NCBI GenBank assembly: GCA_018714695.1
Contig: DVNB01000051.1
Location: 1 to 34,576, forward strand
Length of the DNA stretch: 34,576 nucleotides
From: Candidatus Ornithomonoglobus merdipullorum
GTDB lineage: Bacteria > Bacillota > Clostridia > UBA1381
Direction: 5' to 3'
Below are positions 26,373 to 33,500 of the stretch, piece after piece. A model generated the notes under the pieces. The model did not search any database, was not told where the DNA came from, and worked only from the letters and a program-made list of their open reading frames with translations. Every line of letters starts with the position of its first letter. The stretch's first letter is position 1. A program made the position numbers and the translations under genes.

Positions 26373-26410
26373 AGAGCGCCGCGGGCATACGCCTGCGGCG
26401 CTCTGACTTT
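26373..26410 (+). terminator. Probable terminator of copA
   Basis: 10-bp stem AGAGCGCCGC/GCGGCGCTCT with a 12-base loop, followed by a weak GACTTTG tail. A smaller CCGGA/TCCGG pair precedes it. Stem strength supports termination although the U tract is poor. Confidence 0.55.
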
Positions 26411-26426
26411 GCCAACTTGTGCCGCA

Positions 26427-26455
26427 TTGACAATGTGCTTTTATTGTGGTACAAT
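26427..26455 (+). promoter_or_regulatory. Promoter of the SLH phosphodiester glycosidase gene
   Basis: TTGACA (26427-26432), 17 bases, TACAAT (26450-26455), with the start codon about 28 bases further on. Confidence 0.85.
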
Positions 26456-26482
26456 ATCTATAAAAAAAGTGGAGTGATACAT

Positions 26483-28783
26483 TTGTTAATAAAAAAAATA
26501 TCGGCTGTAGCGCTTCTTTTATGTGCAGCTGTGTCTGCGCCCGCTTTTGCCGAGGTGCTTGGGACCCTGAGTGAAAACTGGCAGACGGACATGGGCGGCG
26601 GAGCGGTCTACAACCACAATGTCTTTTATTCGGATTCGGTGGGAAATCAGACAGAAAACTATGTGGAGTACAAACCGAATTCAGAGGTCGTTCCCATTGT
26701 AGTGAACGGCGCAAGCGTTTTCGGCAAGCGCACCATAAGCTCGGCGGCGCAGTATATGCAGGACAACAACCTGCGCCCTTTGATCGGCATAAACGGAGAC
26801 TATTTTTCAACGAAGACGGGTATACCCATGGGATATACGATAATAGACGGTGAGATATATTCGAAGGAGAGCGGGCTTCAGGACGCTATAGGATTCCGTG
26901 AAGACGGTACTGCGTTTATCGACAAGCTTGGCATTGACGCAAGTGTCGAAAATGACGGTGTCAAGATCACAGTTCAGTACATCAATAAATGGCCGCAGGA
27001 TGGTCTTTCGTGGGTATATATGCTGACCGATGACTACGGTGAGACGACAGAGACGGAGTTCAATGCTCTGTACGTGATTTGTACTCCGACAGCGGGAGAT
27101 CTTTCGCTCGATTCGGAGATGACGATGAATGTTGACGAGGTGTTCATATATGACGGTGAGATAGCGATACCGGACGGAAAGGTAGTGTTCGTCATGGATC
27201 CGGAAGGTGATGCTGCGAGCTACAATATGCTGGCGTCGCTTGCACCCGGAGAGACGCTTACTTTCAGAAATTCGTCATACGGCGGTACACATAACTGGGC
27301 CGAGGCGGAGTATGGGATATCCACGATCGGCGGCAGACTGATAGAAAACGGAGTGATAGGCAGCGGATTTGAAGCGGGCGCGGCGCCGAGGACTGCCGTC
27401 GGTATAAAGGCCGACGGCAGCGTGATATTTTACACTCTCGACGGCAGACAGGAGGGCTACAGCTACGGTGCACAGCTTACGACGCTTGCCAATCGTATGC
27501 TTGAGCTCGGCTGCGTGGACGCCATCAATCTGGACGGAGGAGGTTCAACGGCGATCGGCGCAGTGTTCCCAGGCTCGGAAATGTTTGAGGTGACTAACCG
27601 ACCGTCGGACGGAGTGCAGCGCAGCTGTGCGAATTATCTTTTCCTGAAGGATATGCGTGCTCAGACAGGTATACCGTGGTATGTGGAGTGGCGCGAATAC
27701 GAGAACAGGAATTATCTTGCCGGCACATCGCTGCTGCTTGAGGCAACGTCGGTGTATGACACGGGAAACTATAAGATGGACGCGCTCACAGGCGTGACGT
27801 ATTCTGCTGAAAACACAGGCGGCGCTGCATCCACAGTCGACAGCAGCGGCTATGTCACGTTCAAGGGCAGCGGTACCACATATATAAATGTTGTGGGTGA
27901 GAGCTACAGTACGACATTCCAATTCGAGGTATATGAAACACCGGACGAGATACGGCTGTACGATGAAGCGACCGGAGAAGAGGTGACTTCGCTTACCGTT
28001 CCGGAGGGCGGGATGTACAATATCGATCTTGAGGCTGCGGCATATGTTAACGGTATACGGCTGGAATCATATCCTAGCTTGTTCCTCTGGGAGACGGACG
28101 GCAGCGGTATGGCATCGGTAGACGAGGACGGTGTGGTTTCGATACGTGATAACGGCAGCGGCGGCGGCTCTGTATCGGTGACCGTAGGCGGTACGACTAA
28201 GGCGATCCCGATAACGGTGCAGGAGAATGAGACCTTTGCTGATATGGAGGGGCACTGGGCTCATGATGTGGTCGAAAGCATGGCCGATCTCGGGATTATA
28301 AACGGTATAACGCAGGACGGCGTGTCGTATTTCATGCCCGATGACAATATAACCAGGATCCAATACGCTGCGATAATGAGCAAAACTCTTGGGATAAACA
28401 CCTCTGATTTTGCAGATATTGAGCTTACCTTTACCGATACTGCGGATATTCAGCCGTGGGCGCTTGAATATGTCCGAGCGATGGTAGGACTGGGATATAT
28501 TACGGGACGCAGCGATGGAAGCTTTGGTCCCGATGATACGATAACCAGAGCTGAAGCATTCACGATGATGGGCAGAGCAGTTGAAGGCGACGCGAATTCG
28601 GTGATGGGATATGCCGACAGCGCGGATATCCCGCTGTGGGCACAGGAGCCGATGGGAAGGCTCACGGCGCTTGGCATAATAAATGGATATTCAGACAATA
28701 CGATAAAACCGAATGGACTTCTCACACGCGCGGAAGCAGCATCGCTTGCGTCAAAGCTGTTGGCTCTTGACGATGGGGAGTAA
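26483..28783 (+). CDS. S-layer-anchored phosphodiester glycosidase family protein
   Basis: 766 residues, secreted and held on the wall. Signal peptide about 1-23 (MLIKKISAVALLLCAAVSAP, cut after AFA). A NAGPA-type phosphodiester glycosidase domain (about 50-380) has GINGDYFSTKTGIPMGY, PRTAVGIKADGS and NLDGGGST (350-357). Then come bacterial Ig-like segments (about 400-580, with STVDSSGYVTFKGSG and ASVDEDGVVSIRDNG) and three SLH domains (about 585-640, 645-700, 705-766; GHWAHDVVESMADLGIING and ITRAEA signatures). NAGPA domains remove N-acetylglucosamine or related sugars from phosphodiester linkages, so wall or exopolysaccharide glycans are plausible substrates. The start is TTG 26483 after GTGGAGTG; a longer reading from 26369 crosses the promoter and is rejected. 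Confidence 0.88.
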   Translation: MLIKKISAVALLLCAAVSAPAFAEVLGTLSENWQTDMGGGAVYNHNVFYSDSVGNQTENYVEYKPNSEVVPIVVNGASVFGKRTISSAAQYMQDNNLRPLIGINGDYFSTKTGIPMGYTIIDGEIYSKESGLQDAIGFREDGTAFIDKLGIDASVENDGVKITVQYINKWPQDGLSWVYMLTDDYGETTETEFNALYVICTPTAGDLSLDSEMTMNVDEVFIYDGEIAIPDGKVVFVMDPEGDAASYNMLASLAPGETLTFRNSSYGGTHNWAEAEYGISTIGGRLIENGVIGSGFEAGAAPRTAVGIKADGSVIFYTLDGRQEGYSYGAQLTTLANRMLELGCVDAINLDGGGSTAIGAVFPGSEMFEVTNRPSDGVQRSCANYLFLKDMRAQTGIPWYVEWREYENRNYLAGTSLLLEATSVYDTGNYKMDALTGVTYSAENTGGAASTVDSSGYVTFKGSGTTYINVVGESYSTTFQFEVYETPDEIRLYDEATGEEVTSLTVPEGGMYNIDLEAAAYVNGIRLESYPSLFLWETDGSGMASVDEDGVVSIRDNGSGGGSVSVTVGGTTKAIPITVQENETFADMEGHWAHDVVESMADLGIINGITQDGVSYFMPDDNITRIQYAAIMSKTLGINTSDFADIELTFTDTADIQPWALEYVRAMVGLGYITGRSDGSFGPDDTITRAEAFTMMGRAVEGDANSVMGYADSADIPLWAQEPMGRLTALGIINGYSDNTIKPNGLLTRAEAASLASKLLALDDGE

Positions 28784-28802
28784 CACGGAAGGAGAGTGAC
28801 CG

Positions 28803-29585
28803 ATGAATGCATCTGTACTGATAGGACTTCTTATACCGTTTGCCGGGACTATACTGGGAGCGGGAATGGTATTCTTTTTAAAAAACGACATGAGCCCGAG
28901 ACTGGAAAAACTGCTTTTGGGCTTTGCCGCAGGAGTAATGGTGGCGGCATCGGTATGGTCGCTTATCATACCCGGAATAGAGATGGCAGAGGAGGCGGGC
29001 GGCAGCGGACTGCTGCCCGCGGCTGGCGGATTTCTGGCGGGCATAGCCTTTCTGCTGCTGCTTGATACGTTTGTGCCGCATCTGCATCTTGAAAGCGACA
29101 CGCCGGAGGGCGTTAAGACGACTCTGAGCAAGAATACGATGCTTTTCTTCGCCGTGACGCTTCATAATGTTCCGGAGGGAATGGCGGTCGGAATAGTTTT
29201 TGCGGGAATGATGGCTGAGAATGCTATGATCAGCATAGCTGCCGCATTTGCGCTTTCGGTGGGGATCGCGATACAGAACTTCCCCGAGGGTGCGATAATT
29301 TCGATGCCTATGCGCCGGGGCAGCAGATCACGCGTGAAGCCGTTCCTTTACGGTGCTGCCTCTGGGGCGGTTGAACCGATAGCTGCGATAATAACTATAC
29401 TTCTGTCACGGTTCATGATGCCGATAATTCCGTTCCTGATGGCGTTTGCGGCGGGAGCGATGTTTTATGTGGTAGTGGAGGAGCTTATACCGGAATCACA
29501 GTCGGGAAAGCATTCCAATATAGGGACTATAGGCGCAGCTTTGGGTTTTGCGCTGATGATGACGCTTGACGTTGCGCTCGGCTAA
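28803..29585 (+). CDS. ZIP family metal transporter (GufA/ZupT type)
   Basis: Membrane carrier for divalent metals, probably zinc. 260 residues, about eight helices. The metal-site signatures are HNVPEG and QNFPEG; the second His of the ZupT form is replaced by Gln. The loop before them (PHLHLESDTPEG) carries two His. RBS GGAAGGAG precedes ATG 28803, which is only 19 bases after the SLH gene stop, so the two may share a transcript. It is a distant paralogue of the ZIP gene at 2575. Confidence 0.9.
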   Translation: MNASVLIGLLIPFAGTILGAGMVFFLKNDMSPRLEKLLLGFAAGVMVAASVWSLIIPGIEMAEEAGGSGLLPAAGGFLAGIAFLLLLDTFVPHLHLESDTPEGVKTTLSKNTMLFFAVTLHNVPEGMAVGIVFAGMMAENAMISIAAAFALSVGIAIQNFPEGAIISMPMRRGSRSRVKPFLYGAASGAVEPIAAIITILLSRFMMPIIPFLMAFAAGAMFYVVVEELIPESQSGKHSNIGTIGAALGFALMMTLDVALG

Positions 29586-29643
29586 AGCGGCTGTGTGGGT
29601 CGTACAGATATTATAACGGCATCAAGCGCCGGTGAAAAGATCT

Positions 29644-29680
29644 AAAATGCCGTGGTATGTCTACTGCGGTATTTTTCTTT
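29644..29680 (+). terminator. Intrinsic terminator after the second ZIP gene
   Basis: 9-bp stem AAAATGCCG with CGGTATTTT (one G-U pair), an inner GTA/TAC pairing, then TATTTTTCTTT. Confidence 0.75.
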
Positions 29681-29683
29681 GTC

Positions 29684-29712
29684 TTGACAAAACTGTCACG
29701 GTATGATACAAT
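29684..29712 (+). promoter_or_regulatory. Promoter of the lacI-MATE pair
   Basis: TTGACA (29684-29689), 17 bases, TACAAT (29707-29712). A LacI-type operator follows at about +2 to +15. Confidence 0.85.
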
Positions 29713-29720
29713 ATAATCAA

Positions 29721-29734
29721 TGCAAACGTTTGCA
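29721..29734. promoter_or_regulatory. LacI-family operator TGCAAACGTTTGCA
   Basis: Perfect 14-base palindrome with the central CG typical of LacI/GalR-family sites, lying at the transcript start of the adjacent LacI-type gene. This is the classical placement for autorepression. I found no second copy in the window by eye. Confidence 0.85.
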
Positions 29735-29769
29735 CAAATGTGTAGTGTAAGAACAGGGGGGTGTGAAAT

Positions 29770-30798
29770 GTGATCGGACCCACGATAAAGGATGTTGCCA
29801 GAGAGGCAGGGGTGTGTCCGTCTACCGTATCACGTGCTCTTTCCGGGAGCGATGTGATATCGGAGGAGACGAAGGGGCGTGTTGCGGCGGCGGCGCAGAA
29901 ACTCGGATATACACCGAATACCGCTGCTCGGAGTCTCAGGAGCGATTCGTCCGGGATGATCGGGATCGTAGTTCCGGATATCTCGGGAGAATTCTACGCG
30001 GCATGCGCGTCGGGCGTGTACCACACGGCACTGGAGCATGGGTATTCGGTTCTTATTGCCGATACTGAAAAAAGAGACGGATCCGGTGCCGACTGTGTCA
30101 AGGCATTGCTCGAGCGACGTGCCGACGGGATAATTTTTATAGGCGGCGGAAGTGATGCGATGGTTGCCGATACGGCTGCGCGGGGCATACCGGTCGTCAC
30201 CGGAGACAGCAGCATGGAAGGAGTTCCGTCGGTGACATTCAATAACCGCGAAACGGTGTCACGGCTCGTGAAGGCTCTCTATGACGATGGCTGCAGGAGC
30301 TTTACCTATATCGGGGAGCCGACCGAAACACATAGGAATCTGAGAGAGAGACTGGATGGCTATCGTGACGGGTTATGCGCCTGCGCGGAGGCTGAGGGGA
30401 GAGAGATGATCGATGAGAGACTGGACCGCGACAAGCTGAAAGCGGGGTTTGAGATATACTGCGAGAGCTTTGCAAATATCGAGAGACCGGAGGCGGTCAT
30501 AACCTCAAACGATCTCATTGCACAAGGCATAATAAGTGCTGCAAACAAGGCGGGCAGGGCGATCCCTGACGAGATAGCCGTAGCCGGCTTTGACGACGCG
30601 CGGGCATCTGCGTATTGGACTCCGCCGCTTACGACGATAAGGCAGGAGGCGGGAGTGTTGGCAGAGGAATGCTTTAAAAAACTGTACGCAATGATAAAAA
30701 AACAGGAGGTGAAGAATACCGTGCTGCGGCAAAAGGTCATAGTGAGGGGCTCGATGAGGATAAGCGAGGAGAGCTTTAAAAAACACCTTGCCCACTGA
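29770..30798 (+). CDS. LacI family transcriptional regulator
   Basis: 342 residues. LacI helix-turn-helix and hinge at about 4-60 (TIKDVAREAGVCPSTVSRAL, YTPNTAARSLRS), then a periplasmic-binding-protein-like sensor domain (GIVVPDISGEFY, RADGIIFIGGG, VITSNDLIAQGI, VAGFDDARAS, PPLTTIRQ). The effector is probably a sugar or related small molecule and cannot be named. The start is GTG 29770 after AGGGGGGTG. The gene lies under its own operator, and the MATE gene starts 9 bases after its stop, so exporter and regulator are probably one transcription unit. Confidence 0.93.
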   Translation: MIGPTIKDVAREAGVCPSTVSRALSGSDVISEETKGRVAAAAQKLGYTPNTAARSLRSDSSGMIGIVVPDISGEFYAACASGVYHTALEHGYSVLIADTEKRDGSGADCVKALLERRADGIIFIGGGSDAMVADTAARGIPVVTGDSSMEGVPSVTFNNRETVSRLVKALYDDGCRSFTYIGEPTETHRNLRERLDGYRDGLCACAEAEGREMIDERLDRDKLKAGFEIYCESFANIERPEAVITSNDLIAQGIISAANKAGRAIPDEIAVAGFDDARASAYWTPPLTTIRQEAGVLAEECFKKLYAMIKKQEVKNTVLRQKVIVRGSMRISEESFKKHLAH

Positions 30799-30807
30799 CG
30801 GTATTTT

Positions 30808-32163
30808 ATGAGCGGACTTGTAAGTGATTTTACAAAAGGCAGTATAAGGAGTCAGCTGATACGCTTTTCACTGCCGTTTCTTCTGACGAATATAATACAG
30901 TCATTGTATAATATTGCTGACATAAAGGTAGTAAGTATGTTTTGCGGTACTGAGGGGATCGCAGGAGTGAGCATAGCTGGAAATATACTAAATACGATCA
31001 CATATATGATAATAGGGCTTTGCAATGGCGGGGCTATAATGACTGCACAGTACATAGGTGCGAGAAACGAAAGAGATGTAAAGGAGACGATCGGAACGAC
31101 ATTTGCCGTGATGATCGCGCTTGCGGCTGTAACGACCTCTCTTGCGCTCATCTTTTCCGACGAGATCCTGACGGCTCTTAACACACCGGCGGAGGCGTTT
31201 TCTCAGACAAAGACATATTTTATAATATGTATGTGCGGCTCAATATGTATATACGGTTACAATGCGATCGGCGCCATACTTAGAGGCGTGGGGAACTCAA
31301 AGACTCCGATGTATTTCGGGTTCGTTGCCTGTCTTTTGAATATCGGTCTGGACTTGCTTTTTGTCGGACCGATGGGGATGGATGTTGCGGGCGCGGCGCT
31401 TGCGACGGTGATAGCACAGGCGGTATCTATGATGGGCTGTGCGGTGTATCTGAAAAAGAGTGATTTCATATTCAGCTTCGGAAGGCGGGATATGAAGCTC
31501 TCGCTCGCCAAGGCGGCGGATATATTTCGTCTGGGACTGCCGGGCGCGATCCAGAATGCTATCGTTTCGGGAGGCTTTCTTATGGTATCGTCTCTTACGA
31601 ACAGTCTCGGCGTGAATGCGGCATCAGGCGTATCGGTTGCGTCCAAGATAAATAATTTTGCGCAGCAGCCTGCGTCTGCGGTCGGAATGGCGGTAGCGTC
31701 TATGACAGGACAGAATGTAGGAGCGGGGCTTTATGACAGGGCAAAGGAAGCGCTCAGGACAGCTGTTGCGGTATCTATGATAATAGGCATCGCTGCATTT
31801 GTGATCGTTCAGCTGCTCCCGGAACAACTGATGGGGCTCATAGTTTCTGATAACACCGTCATAAAAGAAGCTTTGCCTTATCTGAGGATCACTGCGTTTG
31901 ATTATTTGCTTGTCGCAATGATATTCCCGTTGAACGGCATTTGCAACGGCTCGGGTCATACTCTGTTTACTATGATACCGTCGATAGTTTCGTCGGTGGT
32001 GACGAGAGTCCCTGCGGCATATATATGTGTGCTCGGATTTGATATGGGTCTTGCGGGAGTGGGTATATCCACACCGGTAGGAACTATAAGCGCGATATTG
32101 ATCTGCGGCTGGTTCTACCTGAGCGGCAGATGGAAAAAGAGCACAATAAGATTTTCAAATTAA
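30808..32163 (+). CDS. MATE family efflux transporter
   Basis: 451 residues with twelve predicted membrane helices, length typical of the family. Two MATE halves are visible: GSIRSQLIRFSLPFLLTNII then LYNIADIKVVS at the N-terminus, and the second beginning near ADIFRLGLPGAIQNAIVSGG. MATE carriers export drugs or metabolites in exchange for Na+ or H+. ATG 30808 has only a weak ribosome binding site, which suggests translational coupling to the LacI-type gene 9 bases upstream. Substrate unknown. Confidence 0.92.
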   Translation: MSGLVSDFTKGSIRSQLIRFSLPFLLTNIIQSLYNIADIKVVSMFCGTEGIAGVSIAGNILNTITYMIIGLCNGGAIMTAQYIGARNERDVKETIGTTFAVMIALAAVTTSLALIFSDEILTALNTPAEAFSQTKTYFIICMCGSICIYGYNAIGAILRGVGNSKTPMYFGFVACLLNIGLDLLFVGPMGMDVAGAALATVIAQAVSMMGCAVYLKKSDFIFSFGRRDMKLSLAKAADIFRLGLPGAIQNAIVSGGFLMVSSLTNSLGVNAASGVSVASKINNFAQQPASAVGMAVASMTGQNVGAGLYDRAKEALRTAVAVSMIIGIAAFVIVQLLPEQLMGLIVSDNTVIKEALPYLRITAFDYLLVAMIFPLNGICNGSGHTLFTMIPSIVSSVVTRVPAAYICVLGFDMGLAGVGISTPVGTISAILICGWFYLSGRWKKSTIRFSN

Positions 32164-32175
32164 AATCGTATCAAA

Positions 32176-32209
32176 GCGGAAATGATTCCGCGTAAAATAA
32201 AATTTTACG
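32176..32209 (+). other. Two hairpins abutting the aldo/keto reductase ribosome binding site
   Basis: GCGGAA/TTCCGC with loop ATGA (32176-32191), then CGTAAAAT/ATTTTACG with loop AAA (32191-32209). The second ends exactly where GGAGG begins (32209-32213), so it could affect ribosome access. The first might also serve as a weak end for the MATE message. No good sigma-A promoter is visible in the 58-base gap. Confidence 0.5.
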
Positions 32210-32221
32210 GAGGTAAACAAA

Positions 32222-33211
32222 ATGGCATACACAGCAAAGGATGACAGGTATTCAAAGATGCAGTACAACAGATGCGGCAGAAGCGGGCTGAAGCTGAGCG
32301 CATTTTCGCTCGGACTCTGGCATAACTTCGGCAGCTCGGACAACTATGACAATATGGTAAACATGGTGACGACCGCATTCGATCTCGGGATCACACATTT
32401 TGACCTTGCAAACAATTACGGACCGTATCCGGGAAGTGCTGAGGAAAACTTCGGAAAGATCATGAAGCACGAGCTGGCGCCGTACCGTGATGAGCTGATA
32501 ATCTCGACAAAAGCCGGCTACGGCATGTGGGACGGTCCGTACGGAGACTGGGGATCGAGAAAGTATCTCATCGCGAGTTTGGATCAAAGCCTTAAGCGCA
32601 TGGGACTTGAGTATGTTGATATATTCTATCATCACAGACCGGATCCTGAGACGCCTATGGAGGAGACTGCCGCAGCTTTGGCACATATCGTAAAGAGCGG
32701 AAAGGCACTCTATGCCGGAGTGTCGAACTATAATCCCGATCAGACGAAAAAGATGTCGGAGCTTATGCGTTCGATGGGTGTGCCGCTTCTCATCCATCAG
32801 CCAAGATACAATATGTTTGAAAGAAAGATTGAGGAGGGGCTCCAGACAGTGCTCGAGCATGAGGGCATAGGCTCTATCTCATTCTGCCCGCTTGCGCAGG
32901 GGCTGCTTACGAACAAGTACATCCACGGTATACCGGAAGGGTCAAGAGCGACAAAATCAAGGTTTCTGACTGCCGACAGGATAAAGCCGGAGCTTATAGA
33001 AAAAGTAGTGAAGCTTAATGCGATAGCGGAGAACAGGGGGCAGTCTCTTGCGCAGATGGCACTTGCATGGAACCTCAGAGGCGGAAGGCTGACGAGCGTG
33101 CTTATAGGAGCGTCAAGACCGTCTCAGATCGAGGAAAACGTAAAGGCGCTCGATAACGCCGAGTTTACGAAGGAAGAGCTGGATGCGATCGACGCAGCGC
33201 TTGCTGACTGA
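32222..33211 (+). CDS. gpr: Aldo/keto reductase, YghZ (L-glyceraldehyde 3-phosphate reductase) type
   Basis: 329 residues, one TIM barrel, NADPH-dependent reductase of cytoplasmic aldehydes. The N-terminal part closely resembles E. coli YghZ (GPR): MQYNRCGRSGLKLSAFSLGL, THFDLANNYGPYPGSAEENFG, ISTKAGYGMW, SLDQSLKRMGLEYVDIFYHH. Catalytic Asp and Tyr (DLANNYG), Lys (TKAG) and His (YHH) are in place. The C-terminal cofactor part has SVLIGASRPSQIEENVKAL. E. coli YghZ reduces L-glyceraldehyde 3-phosphate and methylglyoxal; the same role here is inferred. RBS ACGGAGGT precedes ATG 32222. A long terminator follows. Confidence 0.92.
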   Translation: MAYTAKDDRYSKMQYNRCGRSGLKLSAFSLGLWHNFGSSDNYDNMVNMVTTAFDLGITHFDLANNYGPYPGSAEENFGKIMKHELAPYRDELIISTKAGYGMWDGPYGDWGSRKYLIASLDQSLKRMGLEYVDIFYHHRPDPETPMEETAAALAHIVKSGKALYAGVSNYNPDQTKKMSELMRSMGVPLLIHQPRYNMFERKIEEGLQTVLEHEGIGSISFCPLAQGLLTNKYIHGIPEGSRATKSRFLTADRIKPELIEKVVKLNAIAENRGQSLAQMALAWNLRGGRLTSVLIGASRPSQIEENVKALDNAEFTKEELDAIDAALAD

Positions 33212-33221
33212 TAGAGCATGA

Positions 33222-33276
33222 ATATAAAAGAAGGGCAATCACATCATAAATTTTGTGATATGCCCTTCTTTTATAT
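33222..33276 (+). terminator. Terminator of the aldo/keto reductase gene
   Basis: Long hairpin: a perfect 16-bp outer stem ATATAAAAGAAGGGCA and its complement, and an inner ATCACA/TGTGAT pairing around an A/T loop. The outer stem ends in CTTCTTTTATAT. Confidence 0.85.
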
Positions 33277-33277
33277 A

Positions 33278-33311
33278 TAAAAAAGCTATTTCCGAGTGTT
33301 CGGAAATAGCT
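33278..33311 (-). terminator. Minus-strand intrinsic terminator
   Basis: Perfect 12-bp stem AGCTATTTCCGA/TCGGAAATAGCT with a 4-base loop. Read on the minus strand it is followed by a run of T, the standard form. It would end transcripts coming from the right-edge gene, back to back with the aldo/keto reductase terminator. Confidence 0.8.
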
Positions 33312-33500
33312 GTATTTGGCACACCTAATGTCGAGGTAGTCGAACGATTAGAAATGCTGGGGATGTATATAGTTATGATGATGCACATATAGCATAAAAG
33401 GGGAGTTCGAGAGCTAGGACGCTGCGGAAAAATTTCGCAGCCCCGCACGCCCCACTCCCGATAGGGCGTTTTACTGTTTTATAGAGAAATTTTGTAAATT
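33312..33500 (-). other. Structured non-coding tract between the right-edge gene and its terminator
   Basis: About 190 bases with no credible gene. A GCTGCG/CGCAGC hairpin around an A/T loop (near 33420-33441) is enclosed by a possible GGGAGT/ACTCCC pairing (near 33402-33467), in DNA otherwise unlike either neighbour. Read on the minus strand it is a possible 3' RNA of the right-edge transcript. A 69-codon minus-strand frame here (33239-33448) runs through the terminator and is not believable as a protein. It could be an RNA element or a recombination scar. Confidence 0.3.

Noticed and set aside
26369-26482. Longer N-terminus of the SLH phosphodiester glycosidase
   Set aside because: It would run through the copA terminator and the gene's own promoter, and would bury the signal peptide.
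33239-33448. 69-codon minus-strand frame
   Set aside because: It reads through the stem of the minus-strand terminator and part of the convergent terminator, with no ribosome binding site of note.
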